From an uncultured Bacteroidia bacterium (GTDB lineage: Bacteria > Bacteroidota > Bacteroidia > Bacteroidales > UBA932), in NCBI GenBank assembly GCA_902788175.1, contig CADAJF010000006.1, positions 1 to 64,000 of the forward strand: a DNA stretch of 64,000 nucleotides, written 5' to 3'. Shown piece by piece: positions 35,472-44,289 of this stretch. Below the pieces are notes generated by a model. That model ran no database searches. It saw nothing but the letters and a program-made list of their open reading frames with translations, and was not told where the DNA came from. Both the position numbers and the translations under genes were made by a program. Positions within the stretch are counted from its first letter, which is position 1; every line of letters starts with the position of its first letter.

Positions 35472-38468
35472 ATGCTTATGAAAAGAATGAGATTATTCTT
35501 CATGGCTGCTGCAGTATTGCTTTCCATGGTGTCTGCCTATGCGCAGAATCTCACTGTAGGCGGAACGATTACCGACGTGTCGGGAATTCCGCTTGAAGGC
35601 GCCGCTGTAATTATCAACGGAACAACCAACGGTGTCGTCACCGGAGCTGACGGTAAGTATTCCATCACCGTCCCCGCCAATGCCACCTTGAATGTTTCTT
35701 ACATCGGTTATGTGAGCCAGAACATCCCGGTGAATGGACAAACGGTAATCAACATCATCCTGGAAGATGACGCAGAAGTCCTGGAGCAAGCCATTGCCGT
35801 TGGCTATGGCTCCGCCAAAAAGATTAGTTCCATTGTAGGCTCTGTCTCTACAGTGAACTCTGAGACGGTTAAGAATGCTCCCTCCTCCTCTGCTTTGGAT
35901 CAGCTGCAGGGGCAAGTGGCGGGCTTGTCCGTATTGTCTTATTCCGGTATCGCGGGTGATAACGCAGTTTCCATGACCCTCCACGGTGTTGGTTCCCTGG
36001 AGGCAGGCACCGCACCGCTTTATGTGATTGACGGTATTCCTTCCACCAGCACCGCCGTTATGAACATGAACCCGAACGATATCGAGAGCGTGAGTGTTCT
36101 GAAGGACGCTTCCGCCACCTCCATTTACGGCGCCCGTGCTGCGAACGGTGTTGTGTACATTTCCACCAAAACGGGCTCATACAACAGCCGCGCCAGCGTC
36201 ACTTACCGTGGCCAGTACGGTGTATCTACACTAGCCGACACCTCTTTGTACGAGAGCATGATGTCCAGTTCCGAATTGATGGACTTCTGGGTGAGAGCCG
36301 GCATCCATACTCAGGAATGGATTAACGAAACCTACTTGAACAAGGGCTACAACTACAATACGCCATGGTACAAGTACATGATGGATCTTTGGAATCCACA
36401 GTATCAGAACGACCTTACCATCGAGGGCGGCGGATCCAAAGTAGCCTACATGGTTGCTGCCTCCCAATACCACCAGAAGGGATATTCTCCCGGCAACTTC
36501 TTTGACCGTTATACTCTCCGTTCCAACGTGCAGGCGCACCCTACTAATTGGCTCAAAACAGGCGTAAACTTAAACCTTAGCCTGTCCAACACCCAGCAGA
36601 ATCCTAACTGGGGTTCCGCCGCCAACGGTATGTCAAATTACACCGGCGGTGGTCTGTCCTTCCTCCTTATCCCCATGTATCCTGCTTTGGACGAGGACGG
36701 TAATGTATACACGGAGCGTTTCCCTGGTCAGAACCGTATTGTTCCCCATTATTATATGGACAACAACCTTAACCAATACGATCGTTATGGTGCAAACGGA
36801 AATGTGTTCGTTCAGATTGAACCCATCCGAAACCTGAAGTTCGTTTCCCGTGTTGGTTTGGACGGAAGTATTCGCCTTAACAACAGGCTTGCCAAGCCTT
36901 CTTATACACAGAAAAATGGTGGTACCGCCAGCGTGAGACACGCTTCGGCTCTCCAATATGCTGCCAATATTACCAACACCATTGAATACTCATTCCAGTT
37001 CACGGACGACCATAAGTTTACCGTTCTTGCCGGTCATGAAGGAGTAGAGAACTACTACACCTACTATCACGCCCAGTCACAGAATCAGGTGGACGACCGT
37101 CTGGTCCGGCTGGATGATGGTACCCAAAGTTCTTTCAGTATGACAGAAGAGTATAGCCAAAGTCGCTTCTTATCCTTCTTTGGCCATGCCGACTATACCT
37201 TGATGGACAAGTACATCTTTGATGCTACCATTCGTAACGACGCCTCCTCCCGTTTTGGACCGGACGTGCGCAACGCCACCTTCTGGTCCGTAGGCGCCAT
37301 GTGGAAATTAAAGAGAGAGCCTTTCCTGAAAAATGTGAGCGCTGTGAATGACCTTAATTTCAAGGTGAGTTACGGTACCCAGGGTAATGCGGATATCGGT
37401 GATTACAGCCACTTGGGTCTAGTAGGAACCACCACCAAGTATGCCGACGGAAATTCCAATCACGTAGCTCAGCCGGCCAACACTCATCTCACCTGGGAAC
37501 GTCAGGGGCTGTTTACGGCAACCCTCAACGGCCGCCTCTTCAATTTCCTTGACTTTGATGTAGAGTATTATCACAGGAAGACCACATCCATGATCCTGGA
37601 TGTTCCCCAGCCGTATACGGCCGGTATTGATGAAGCAACCAACAATGTGGGCTCCCTACTCAACCAGGGTGTTGACGTAACCCTTGGCTTTGACATCCTC
37701 AAGGGACGTGATCATTGGCTGCGCTTCAATACTACCTTCAACTACAACGCCCAAAAGGTAACCGAACTGTTTGACGGCAAACAGACCTGGCCTATGTACA
37801 GCTACATGATTGCCTATGTGGTGGGAAGCCCCGTCATGTTCTATAATCCTATCTTCGCCGGTATCGATCCGGAAGACGGTATGCCCATGTGGTACGTTCC
37901 TGGTGAAAACCCGGATGTGACCACCATGAACGAGACCACTAAAGTGTGGGATTCCGAGGCACTCACCCAGAATACGGGCAAAAAACGATATGCCCCCATC
38001 AATGGCGGATTCTCTTTCTCTGGAGGTTGGAAGGGATTCTCGGCTCAGGCGGATTTCGCCTATGTGATAGGTAAGTACCTGGTCTCCAACGACGGATACT
38101 TCTATGGCAACCCGGCCAACTTCTCAACCATGAACACGAACAAGGCTGTTTCTGACTTCTGGACCCCGGATAATCGCAATGCAAAATGGCCCGACTGGTC
38201 AAAGGGTGCTGTAATGCAGTTTGACTCTCACCTGCTGGAAAACGCTTCATTCCTGCGCCTCAAGAACTTGCAGATTGCTTATAGCCTGCCTAAGAAGGCC
38301 CTGGGCTGGCAGGATGTCGTAAAGGAATTAAAGATTACCTTTACTGGTCGCAACCTGTTCACTGTCACCAAATACACTGGTATCGATCCGGAAATTAACT
38401 CCAACCTCACCTATGGTGTAGGTGGAAACTCCAAGCAATTCCTGGGCGGTATCGAGATTAAGTTCTAA
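35472..38468 (+). CDS. SusC/RagA family TonB-linked outer-membrane transporter (right arm)
   Basis: The 998-residue transporter has a signal peptide ending 'SMVSAYAQ', a carboxypeptidase-like domain ('LTVGGTITDVSGIPLEGAAVIING'), the TonB-box region 'EQAIAVGYGSAKKISSIVGS', a plug ('SMTLHGVGSLEAGTAPLYVIDGIPS', 'VLKDASATSIYGARAANGVVYISTKTG') and a barrel ending 'LGGIEIKF'. The first 100 residues resemble the middle-unit susC, and the DNA there is clearly similar too, while the leader matches the left-arm susC. This mosaic pattern suggests past exchange among the three. Base composition is lower in GC and codon use less biased than in the middle unit. Confidence 0.95.
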   Translation: MLMKRMRLFFMAAAVLLSMVSAYAQNLTVGGTITDVSGIPLEGAAVIINGTTNGVVTGADGKYSITVPANATLNVSYIGYVSQNIPVNGQTVINIILEDDAEVLEQAIAVGYGSAKKISSIVGSVSTVNSETVKNAPSSSALDQLQGQVAGLSVLSYSGIAGDNAVSMTLHGVGSLEAGTAPLYVIDGIPSTSTAVMNMNPNDIESVSVLKDASATSIYGARAANGVVYISTKTGSYNSRASVTYRGQYGVSTLADTSLYESMMSSSELMDFWVRAGIHTQEWINETYLNKGYNYNTPWYKYMMDLWNPQYQNDLTIEGGGSKVAYMVAASQYHQKGYSPGNFFDRYTLRSNVQAHPTNWLKTGVNLNLSLSNTQQNPNWGSAANGMSNYTGGGLSFLLIPMYPALDEDGNVYTERFPGQNRIVPHYYMDNNLNQYDRYGANGNVFVQIEPIRNLKFVSRVGLDGSIRLNNRLAKPSYTQKNGGTASVRHASALQYAANITNTIEYSFQFTDDHKFTVLAGHEGVENYYTYYHAQSQNQVDDRLVRLDDGTQSSFSMTEEYSQSRFLSFFGHADYTLMDKYIFDATIRNDASSRFGPDVRNATFWSVGAMWKLKREPFLKNVSAVNDLNFKVSYGTQGNADIGDYSHLGLVGTTTKYADGNSNHVAQPANTHLTWERQGLFTATLNGRLFNFLDFDVEYYHRKTTSMILDVPQPYTAGIDEATNNVGSLLNQGVDVTLGFDILKGRDHWLRFNTTFNYNAQKVTELFDGKQTWPMYSYMIAYVVGSPVMFYNPIFAGIDPEDGMPMWYVPGENPDVTTMNETTKVWDSEALTQNTGKKRYAPINGGFSFSGGWKGFSAQADFAYVIGKYLVSNDGYFYGNPANFSTMNTNKAVSDFWTPDNRNAKWPDWSKGAVMQFDSHLLENASFLRLKNLQIAYSLPKKALGWQDVVKELKITFTGRNLFTVTKYTGIDPEINSNLTYGVGGNSKQFLGGIEIKF

Positions 38469-38488
38469 CCTATAATACAGGAACGAAT

Positions 38489-40006
38489 ATGAAAAGAATA
38501 ATCAATATCCTTGCGCTTGGCGCCACCCTTTCAGTGCTTGCGGCCTGCAATCTGGACCTGGTTCCGAATGACGCTATTTCCTATAACCCCGAGCAGATTG
38601 TGACCAACGAGACAGACCTCGTCGGTTACGAGAACGGAATGCTGGCCTATTTCAGGGGTACACACTACGGTGTTTTTTCCATTGCTGTCGATGTCATGTG
38701 TGACGGCTTCAATGCCATGGCAGACTTTGGTAACAACTATGGATCCATCCACCGTACGGATGCTTCATTCTCTGCTACCGATTACGATGCTGAAGACTCC
38801 TGGGAAAACTTGTATCACGCCATTATGCGTTACAATGTGGTTATCAACGGCCTGCAGGAGAATCTGCCGGAAGGGCTGGGAGAGAAGGCCGCCGTCGTAC
38901 GTGGAGAGGGCTATTTCTTCCGTGCCGTGTCGTACCTCCGTCTGGTGCGTCTTTATGGCAAGGCTTACGGCCATGGCACTCCCGCTACCGATTTGGGTGT
39001 TCCGCTGGTTCTGGAATACGATCAGGCTGCCCGCCCTGCCCGCAATACCGTGCAGGAGGTTTACGACCAGGTTAAAAAAGACCTGGATTCCGCTGCTGTC
39101 CTGCTGGCATCCGTTCCCGGCGCCGTCCGCGCACAGAAACCCACTATCGATGCCGTAAACGCAGTTTATGCCCGTTATTATCTGGATATTAAAGACTATG
39201 CCAATGCGGTAAGTTCTGCCCAGAAAGTTATCGGATCTGCAGCCGGCTATGCTCTGTCTTCCACAGCTGAGCAAATGGAGCAGGAGTGGCTTTATGATAA
39301 AGGAAATGAACCTGTGATGCAGTTCTACGCCTCTCAGACAGAGAATGGTCCCCGCAACTATGATGCCTATACCCTGACTTCCCGCGAGGGAGGAAAAGAT
39401 TATTTCCGTCCGTACTTTATCCCTTCCAGCACCCTGATTAACCTGTACGAGAACAATGACCTCCGTTTGGCACAATGGTACGACAACTCGGACTATCAGG
39501 TATTCTACAACAGTGATTATCACACCGGAGAATTCTATGTTTTCAAGAAGTATCTTGGCAATCCTACCCTCCGGGCCGAAGGAACTGTCCCCAATGGCTA
39601 CCAGGCCATTAAGCCCATCCTTATCAGCGAGATGTATCTGATTGCCGCCGAAGCCAGTCTGGCCGGCGGAAACACAGAGGCTGCACGGACCACACTGAAC
39701 GCTTTACAGACGGCTCGAGGCGCATCTGCTACGGCTGCCACAGCGGTTAACATCCACAATGAATGGTTTAAAGAAACCGTTGGTGAAGGAACCCGCATGC
39801 TTTGCCTCAAGCGTTGGAACGAGGGTTTCAGCAGCCGTCCCGGCCAACCTGGCGCCGTTGCCGGCGGAGCTCTTGCGCAGGGGCCTGCCTATGAGAGCAA
39901 ATCTATGCCTGCTGGTGACATTCATTATTTGTGGCCCATCCCGTCCCACGAGTTTGAGGTTAATGCCAATCTGGTACAGAACCCTGGTTACAGTGGAGCC
40001 GAGTAG
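38489..40006 (+). CDS. RagB/SusD family nutrient-binding lipoprotein (right arm)
   Basis: The 505-residue lipoprotein (lipobox LAAC, Cys20) has the SusD features: 'DSWENLYHAIMRYNVVINGL', 'VRGEGYFFRAVSYLRLVRLYGKAYGH', and in the C-terminal half 'KPILISEMYLIAAEASLAGGNTEAARTTLNALQTARGA ... LCLKRWNEGFSSRPGQ'. It is the partner of the SusC 20 bases upstream. A T9SS subtilase is encoded downstream, in the same order as in the mirror-image left arm. This supports, but does not prove, a RagB-like role in peptide capture. Confidence 0.94.
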   Translation: MKRIINILALGATLSVLAACNLDLVPNDAISYNPEQIVTNETDLVGYENGMLAYFRGTHYGVFSIAVDVMCDGFNAMADFGNNYGSIHRTDASFSATDYDAEDSWENLYHAIMRYNVVINGLQENLPEGLGEKAAVVRGEGYFFRAVSYLRLVRLYGKAYGHGTPATDLGVPLVLEYDQAARPARNTVQEVYDQVKKDLDSAAVLLASVPGAVRAQKPTIDAVNAVYARYYLDIKDYANAVSSAQKVIGSAAGYALSSTAEQMEQEWLYDKGNEPVMQFYASQTENGPRNYDAYTLTSREGGKDYFRPYFIPSSTLINLYENNDLRLAQWYDNSDYQVFYNSDYHTGEFYVFKKYLGNPTLRAEGTVPNGYQAIKPILISEMYLIAAEASLAGGNTEAARTTLNALQTARGASATAATAVNIHNEWFKETVGEGTRMLCLKRWNEGFSSRPGQPGAVAGGALAQGPAYESKSMPAGDIHYLWPIPSHEFEVNANLVQNPGYSGAE

Positions 40007-40029
40007 AAAACAATTTAAAGTAAAAGATT

Positions 40030-40872
40030 ATGAAAGCTATCGCTAAAATTCTTGTTGCGGGAACCGCACTGCTTGCTATGGCTTCCTGTAGCCGAATCGC
40101 CCAGTTCACAACCTATCCCTTTGTGGTGATGGAGAAGACCGGGTCCGTTTCGGTAAAGGAAAGTGACGGTCAGTTTATCATTCCCGTTACCACGTACAAC
40201 AATGATGGCAAGAGTGGTACTGTATCTTTCGAAGTGAAGGACATCTCAGGAAGCATGGGCACTGCTTACACTGTTGAGCCAGCAAACGGAGTTTTGAATT
40301 TCACCGGAAGCTCTACCCAGAATATTGTCGTGAACATTATAGACAAATCCGGCACTTTTACCGGGAATCAATCCTTCAGCATTTCTCTCACGGGAACCAC
40401 CGGAGAACTCACTCTTGGCAACGCCTATAATATTGGCTTTACCATCGTTGACAACGACATTCCTGTCGACTGGGCTTATGTGTCCGGGACTTGGACAGCC
40501 TATGATTTTGGTGCCGAGTCAGACACTTATGAAATTGAGATTACGAAGCTTGATGAGGATACTCTGGAACTCTATAATCTGTGGGCAGGCAAGGAGACAA
40601 TTAAGGGAAAAATTACCTTTAACGAAGAGGACAACTCTGCCGAAATATGGTTCGAAGGCCAACAGGTTGTCTACACACATAGCACCTACGGTCCTGTCGG
40701 AATCTTTGGCCTGACAGCTGACGGAAAGCTGGATAAAGAACACAACTATGCTGTTCGCGCCACGGTCACGGCGGCCGGTATCTCCATCGGTCCTTGGATT
40801 GAACTGATTCTCACAGGACAATATGCTAACTATAGCTTTGATGATGGAGGTATCACTACCCTGTCCAAATAG
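40030..40872 (+). CDS. Calx-beta-like SusCD-associated lipoprotein (right arm)
   Basis: The 280-residue protein has a lipobox MASC (Cys20). A beta domain of about 100 residues has the Calx-beta pattern: 'DGQFIIPVTTYNNDGKSGTVSFEVKD', 'GVLNFTGSSTQNIVVNIIDKSG', 'NQSFSISLTGTTGELTLGNAYNIGFTIVDND'. A second domain opens 'WAYVSGTWTAYDFGAESDTYEIEITKLDED'. Such lipoproteins are common third genes of SusCD operons and are likely surface accessories. It starts 23 bases after susD and is followed by a hairpin that may end or attenuate the transcript before the protease genes. Confidence 0.72.
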   Translation: MKAIAKILVAGTALLAMASCSRIAQFTTYPFVVMEKTGSVSVKESDGQFIIPVTTYNNDGKSGTVSFEVKDISGSMGTAYTVEPANGVLNFTGSSTQNIVVNIIDKSGTFTGNQSFSISLTGTTGELTLGNAYNIGFTIVDNDIPVDWAYVSGTWTAYDFGAESDTYEIEITKLDEDTLELYNLWAGKETIKGKITFNEEDNSAEIWFEGQQVVYTHSTYGPVGIFGLTADGKLDKEHNYAVRATVTAAGISIGPWIELILTGQYANYSFDDGGITTLSK

Positions 40873-40890
40873 CTTGTGTGAATGTGTTAT

Positions 40891-40927
40891 GAACCCGCTC
40901 CCGGCTATTCCGGGAACGGGTTCTTTC
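40891..40927 (+). terminator. Terminator or attenuator after the right-arm SusCD operon
   Basis: GAACCCGCTCCCGG pairs with CCGGGAACGGGTTC (one mismatch), followed by TTTC. The T-run is short, so read-through into the protease genes is plausible. Confidence 0.6.
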
Positions 40928-40943
40928 ACCTTAATTAAACGCC

Positions 40944-41642
40944 ATGTTTAAGAAAGTTGTCGTTTTTTTCTGGTCCTTCCTTTTTTTTCATCTTTTGCTG
41001 GATGCTCAAAACTTCCGGCCAAAAGACACCTGGCCATTCCTGTACCATGAATTCGAAGAGGGTTTCGTATTCACCAGCTCTGGAGAACAATTGCTACAGG
41101 CCCCACTTAATATATCGGTTATTAATCAGCGGCTCTTTTTTATCAAAGAAGATATAATAATGGAGGCGGACATCCGCCGTGTCTTCTCGGCCAAAATAGG
41201 AAATGACGTTTATGTGGTTGTTGGCGGTAAGTTCTATAGGGTGTTACAGGAGAGCGAAGGCGGGGGTGCTTTGCTTCTGTCCCAAATAGATTCAGATCGA
41301 ATGGGCAAAGCCAGTATTGGCTATGGCGTAAGTTCGGCTACAGCTTCTACCCAGAATGTTTCAGCGCTCTCACTGGACAGTAATGTGGGTACCAGTATAA
41401 ACCAGGCTATGGCTTCTCGGGCAGGCGGACAAGATCTTCCCGTCCAGGATAAGAAATACATTCTATACAATCATAACTGTATAGTTCCGGCTCTCAAGCG
41501 GGAAATAATGAGTATCCCCGGGCTTGACAAAAAAGCCGCCGGAGAATTTTTCAAGAAAAACAAAATCAAGTGGAACAACCCCCAGTCTCTCACGCAGGTG
41601 GCCGACTTTCTTACCGACATGTTCCAAAATAAACAACCATAA
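40944..41642 (+). CDS. Exported protein of unknown function before the right-arm protease
   Basis: The 232-residue protein has an N-terminal signal segment ('VVVFFWSFLFFHLLLDAQ'). A beta-rich part follows ('YHEFEEGFVFTSSGEQLLQAPLNISVINQRLFFIKEDIIMEADIRRVFSAKIGNDVYVVVGGKFYRVLQ'). After a Ser/Ala-rich linker, the C-terminal helical tail ends '...FKKNKIKWNNPQSLTQVADFL'. I do not recognise the family. It ends 5 bases before the subtilase start, so the three genes 40944-45153 look like one unit. The left arm has no counterpart. A role in protease folding, inhibition or secretion is possible but unsupported. Confidence 0.6.
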   Translation: MFKKVVVFFWSFLFFHLLLDAQNFRPKDTWPFLYHEFEEGFVFTSSGEQLLQAPLNISVINQRLFFIKEDIIMEADIRRVFSAKIGNDVYVVVGGKFYRVLQESEGGGALLLSQIDSDRMGKASIGYGVSSATASTQNVSALSLDSNVGTSINQAMASRAGGQDLPVQDKKYILYNHNCIVPALKREIMSIPGLDKKAAGEFFKKNKIKWNNPQSLTQVADFLTDMFQNKQP

Positions 41643-41647
41643 CTGAG

Positions 41648-44287
41648 ATGAAACAATCCCGATGGCTTACTCTGGGCCTTGTGCTTGCAGTCGGATATGC
41701 CTGTACGGTGGAATCACAGACAAACGAAACCAACCAAAAGCAACCTGTAAAAACTGATGGTTTTTTTGTTCCGGGACAAGCCAACCTGTACCTGGACGAG
41801 TCGACCGCCCAATTATTGGAAGAAATTCCTACCAAAGGAGGAGCTTTGTCTGCATCGCCACAGATGAGTAGGGTACTCGCCGATGTGGGCGCCACATGTT
41901 TGGAACGCATTTTCCCGAATGCAGGCGAATATGAAACCCGGTCCCGGGAGATGGGGCTCCATCGTTGGTACAGGGTAACGTTCAACCCAGACGTCTCACT
42001 GGACCATGCCGAGGAGCTTTTCCGTCAAGTGAAGGGCATCCTCACTTTTGAGCGGAACCTAAAAGTAACGGAAAAAGCTCTCACCCTGCCATTTAACGAT
42101 CCCTATCTGCCCAGTCAATGGCAATACTACAACCCTGGTAACAAAAATGAGTGGATGACCGGGGCCGACATGGACGTTCTGGCCGTCTGGAAGTTTTTTA
42201 CCACTGGAAATCCGGCCGTAAAGGTGGCTGTGGTAGATTCTGGCGTACAATTGGACCATGAGGATATTGCCGCTAATGCAGATGTGGAAAACAGCTATAA
42301 TTTCGTTACCAATAGCAGTTCCATCCAGCCGGCCGGCCACGGAACGCACGTAGCAGGAACGATAGCCGCTGTAAACAACAACGGGACTGGTGTGAGCGGA
42401 TTGGCTGGCGGAGATGCAGCGATTGGTCAGAAGGGCGTCAGAATAATGTCTTTGCAAATTCTTGGCGACGATGGAAATGGTTCCGGATCCGGGGAGCAAG
42501 CCATCAAATGGGCTGCGGACCATGGTGCCGTCCTGTGCAACAACAGTTGGGGTTATTCCTTTACGGATGATAAAGGAAACTATGACGCGGAAAGGGCTCA
42601 GGAAACCCATGAATTCTATCTTCAACCCAACGAGGGGGAATACAGAAGTTCACTCAAGTCAGCCATTGACTACTTCAACCGTTATGCCGGCATTGACGCT
42701 TCAGGAAAACAGACAGGCCCCATGGCGGGTGGTGTTGTGTTTTTTTCTGCAGGTAACGAGAATAGGCCCTGGGGGGCTCCGGCCGGCTATCCCGGAATAG
42801 TAGCGGTGGGCTCCATCGGACCGCATGGATATCGTACCTACTATTCCAATTATGGCGATTGGGTCGATATTTCCGCTACGGGTGGCGATGCAAATTATGG
42901 CAATATCCTGAGCACATACACCAACAACGGATATGGTTCCCTCCAGGGAACTTCCATGGCCTGCCCGCACATTACCGGTGTGGCTGCCCTGCTCGTCTCT
43001 TATTTCGGCGAGGAGGGCTTTACACGGGAAATGCTGTTGGAGCGGATTCTGGGAGGTACCTCTCCACTGGTATCGCTGAGTGGTCAGCCCATAGGAACGC
43101 TCTCCGACGCTTATGCCGCTTTTACCTTGGGTCAGGATATGACCCCTGCCATACCATCTGACTTCAAGGGAGAATGTCACTCCAACATAATTAATGTTTC
43201 ATGGAGTGTTACAGGGTCGGAGGACGGAATTCCGGCTGCTGGATACGTTCTTTTTTATGGAACCTCAAAGGAAGCAGTGGAAGACGCAAGCATGCAAAAA
43301 AGCCAGGCGAGTGTAGATAAAAAAATCTTTATCACCACAACCACCAATGTGGGCGAGAATCTTATACAAACCCTTTCAGATTTACGTTTTGAGACACCTT
43401 ATTACTTGAAACTCATAGGCTACGATGTTCAAGGACATTCTTCGGTCACCCCCATACTTACCTTGATTACGAAGTCTAATCAACCTCCGCAGATTCTTCC
43501 CATCCAAGACGTCTCCGATATATCCCTGAAGAACTTTGAGACAATAGATATAGACTTTACCGTCACAGATCCTGACGGACACGCTTTGAACGTAAGACAT
43601 GAGCCGGGGGCTCCCTCTGAAAAATGGGTGGGCACACAATCCGGTTACAGGCTAAGCTTGTCCGGAGTCGGTCTGTCCCCCGGGAACTACACGTCTCTTA
43701 TCACGGCAAAGGATATATATGGGGCAACTTCTGAGTTTAAGCTCACGTACCGGATTCTCCCCAACCAGCCCCCAGTTGTCGTTACAGAGATTCCTAACCT
43801 TATTTTTGAAGGGATTGGCCAGCCAAAGGACTTCGAATTAAATCCATATTTTTCAGATCCTGACGGAGAGACCCTTTCCTATAGTATTACCAACTCGGAA
43901 CAAACAATAGTCCATGCAAATGTGAACAATTACCGCCTGTATGTTACTCCTTTGAGTTTTGGAATGTCGCGTATTCTCGTTTCGGCATCCGATGCAAAAG
44001 GAGACGCGGTTACGCAGGAGTTCCGCGTACTGGTGCGCAGTGGCAGTAGGCCGCTGGAAGTGTACCCCAACCCCGTAAAGGACAGGCTCTACATCCGTAC
44101 CGCCCAGGCTGGCGACGTGGCGTTGAAGCTGGTGAGCACCCTGGGCGCCGTGATGTACGAAGGCAGCCTGCAAAGCAGCCCCTTCGAGCCCGCATCCATT
44201 GATTGCAGCGACTATCCTTCAGGTGTTTACACGCTTGTGGCAGAAGCCGGCGGCGAGAGTTACAAGAAAACCGTAGTGAAGCAGTAG
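41648..44287 (+). CDS. S8 subtilase with T9SS sorting domain (right arm)
   Basis: This 879-residue paralogue of the protease at 18698 has the triad Asp197 (AVVDSGV), His231 (GHGTHVAG) and Ser436 (GTSMACPH). It also has a propeptide-like region, a fibronectin-III-like segment, two cadherin/Ig-like segments ('VTDPDGHALNV', 'PYFSDPDGETLSYSI') and a type A T9SS sorting domain ('LEVYPNPVKDRLYIRTAQAG', 'SGVYTLVAEAGGESYKKTVVKQ'). The N-terminus 'LAVGYAC' again looks like a lipoprotein signal (Cys19). It is expected to be exported by Sec, then taken across the outer membrane by T9SS. The PorV-like gene follows after 2 bases, exactly as in the left arm. Confidence 0.9.
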   Translation: MKQSRWLTLGLVLAVGYACTVESQTNETNQKQPVKTDGFFVPGQANLYLDESTAQLLEEIPTKGGALSASPQMSRVLADVGATCLERIFPNAGEYETRSREMGLHRWYRVTFNPDVSLDHAEELFRQVKGILTFERNLKVTEKALTLPFNDPYLPSQWQYYNPGNKNEWMTGADMDVLAVWKFFTTGNPAVKVAVVDSGVQLDHEDIAANADVENSYNFVTNSSSIQPAGHGTHVAGTIAAVNNNGTGVSGLAGGDAAIGQKGVRIMSLQILGDDGNGSGSGEQAIKWAADHGAVLCNNSWGYSFTDDKGNYDAERAQETHEFYLQPNEGEYRSSLKSAIDYFNRYAGIDASGKQTGPMAGGVVFFSAGNENRPWGAPAGYPGIVAVGSIGPHGYRTYYSNYGDWVDISATGGDANYGNILSTYTNNGYGSLQGTSMACPHITGVAALLVSYFGEEGFTREMLLERILGGTSPLVSLSGQPIGTLSDAYAAFTLGQDMTPAIPSDFKGECHSNIINVSWSVTGSEDGIPAAGYVLFYGTSKEAVEDASMQKSQASVDKKIFITTTTNVGENLIQTLSDLRFETPYYLKLIGYDVQGHSSVTPILTLITKSNQPPQILPIQDVSDISLKNFETIDIDFTVTDPDGHALNVRHEPGAPSEKWVGTQSGYRLSLSGVGLSPGNYTSLITAKDIYGATSEFKLTYRILPNQPPVVVTEIPNLIFEGIGQPKDFELNPYFSDPDGETLSYSITNSEQTIVHANVNNYRLYVTPLSFGMSRILVSASDAKGDAVTQEFRVLVRSGSRPLEVYPNPVKDRLYIRTAQAGDVALKLVSTLGAVMYEGSLQSSPFEPASIDCSDYPSGVYTLVAEAGGESYKKTVVKQ

Positions 44288-44289
44288 CC

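Noticed and set aside
44203..44289. Upstream in-frame start for the right-arm PorV-like protein
   Set aside because: It lies inside the protease gene; the signal peptide begins at 44290, 2 bases after the protease stop.
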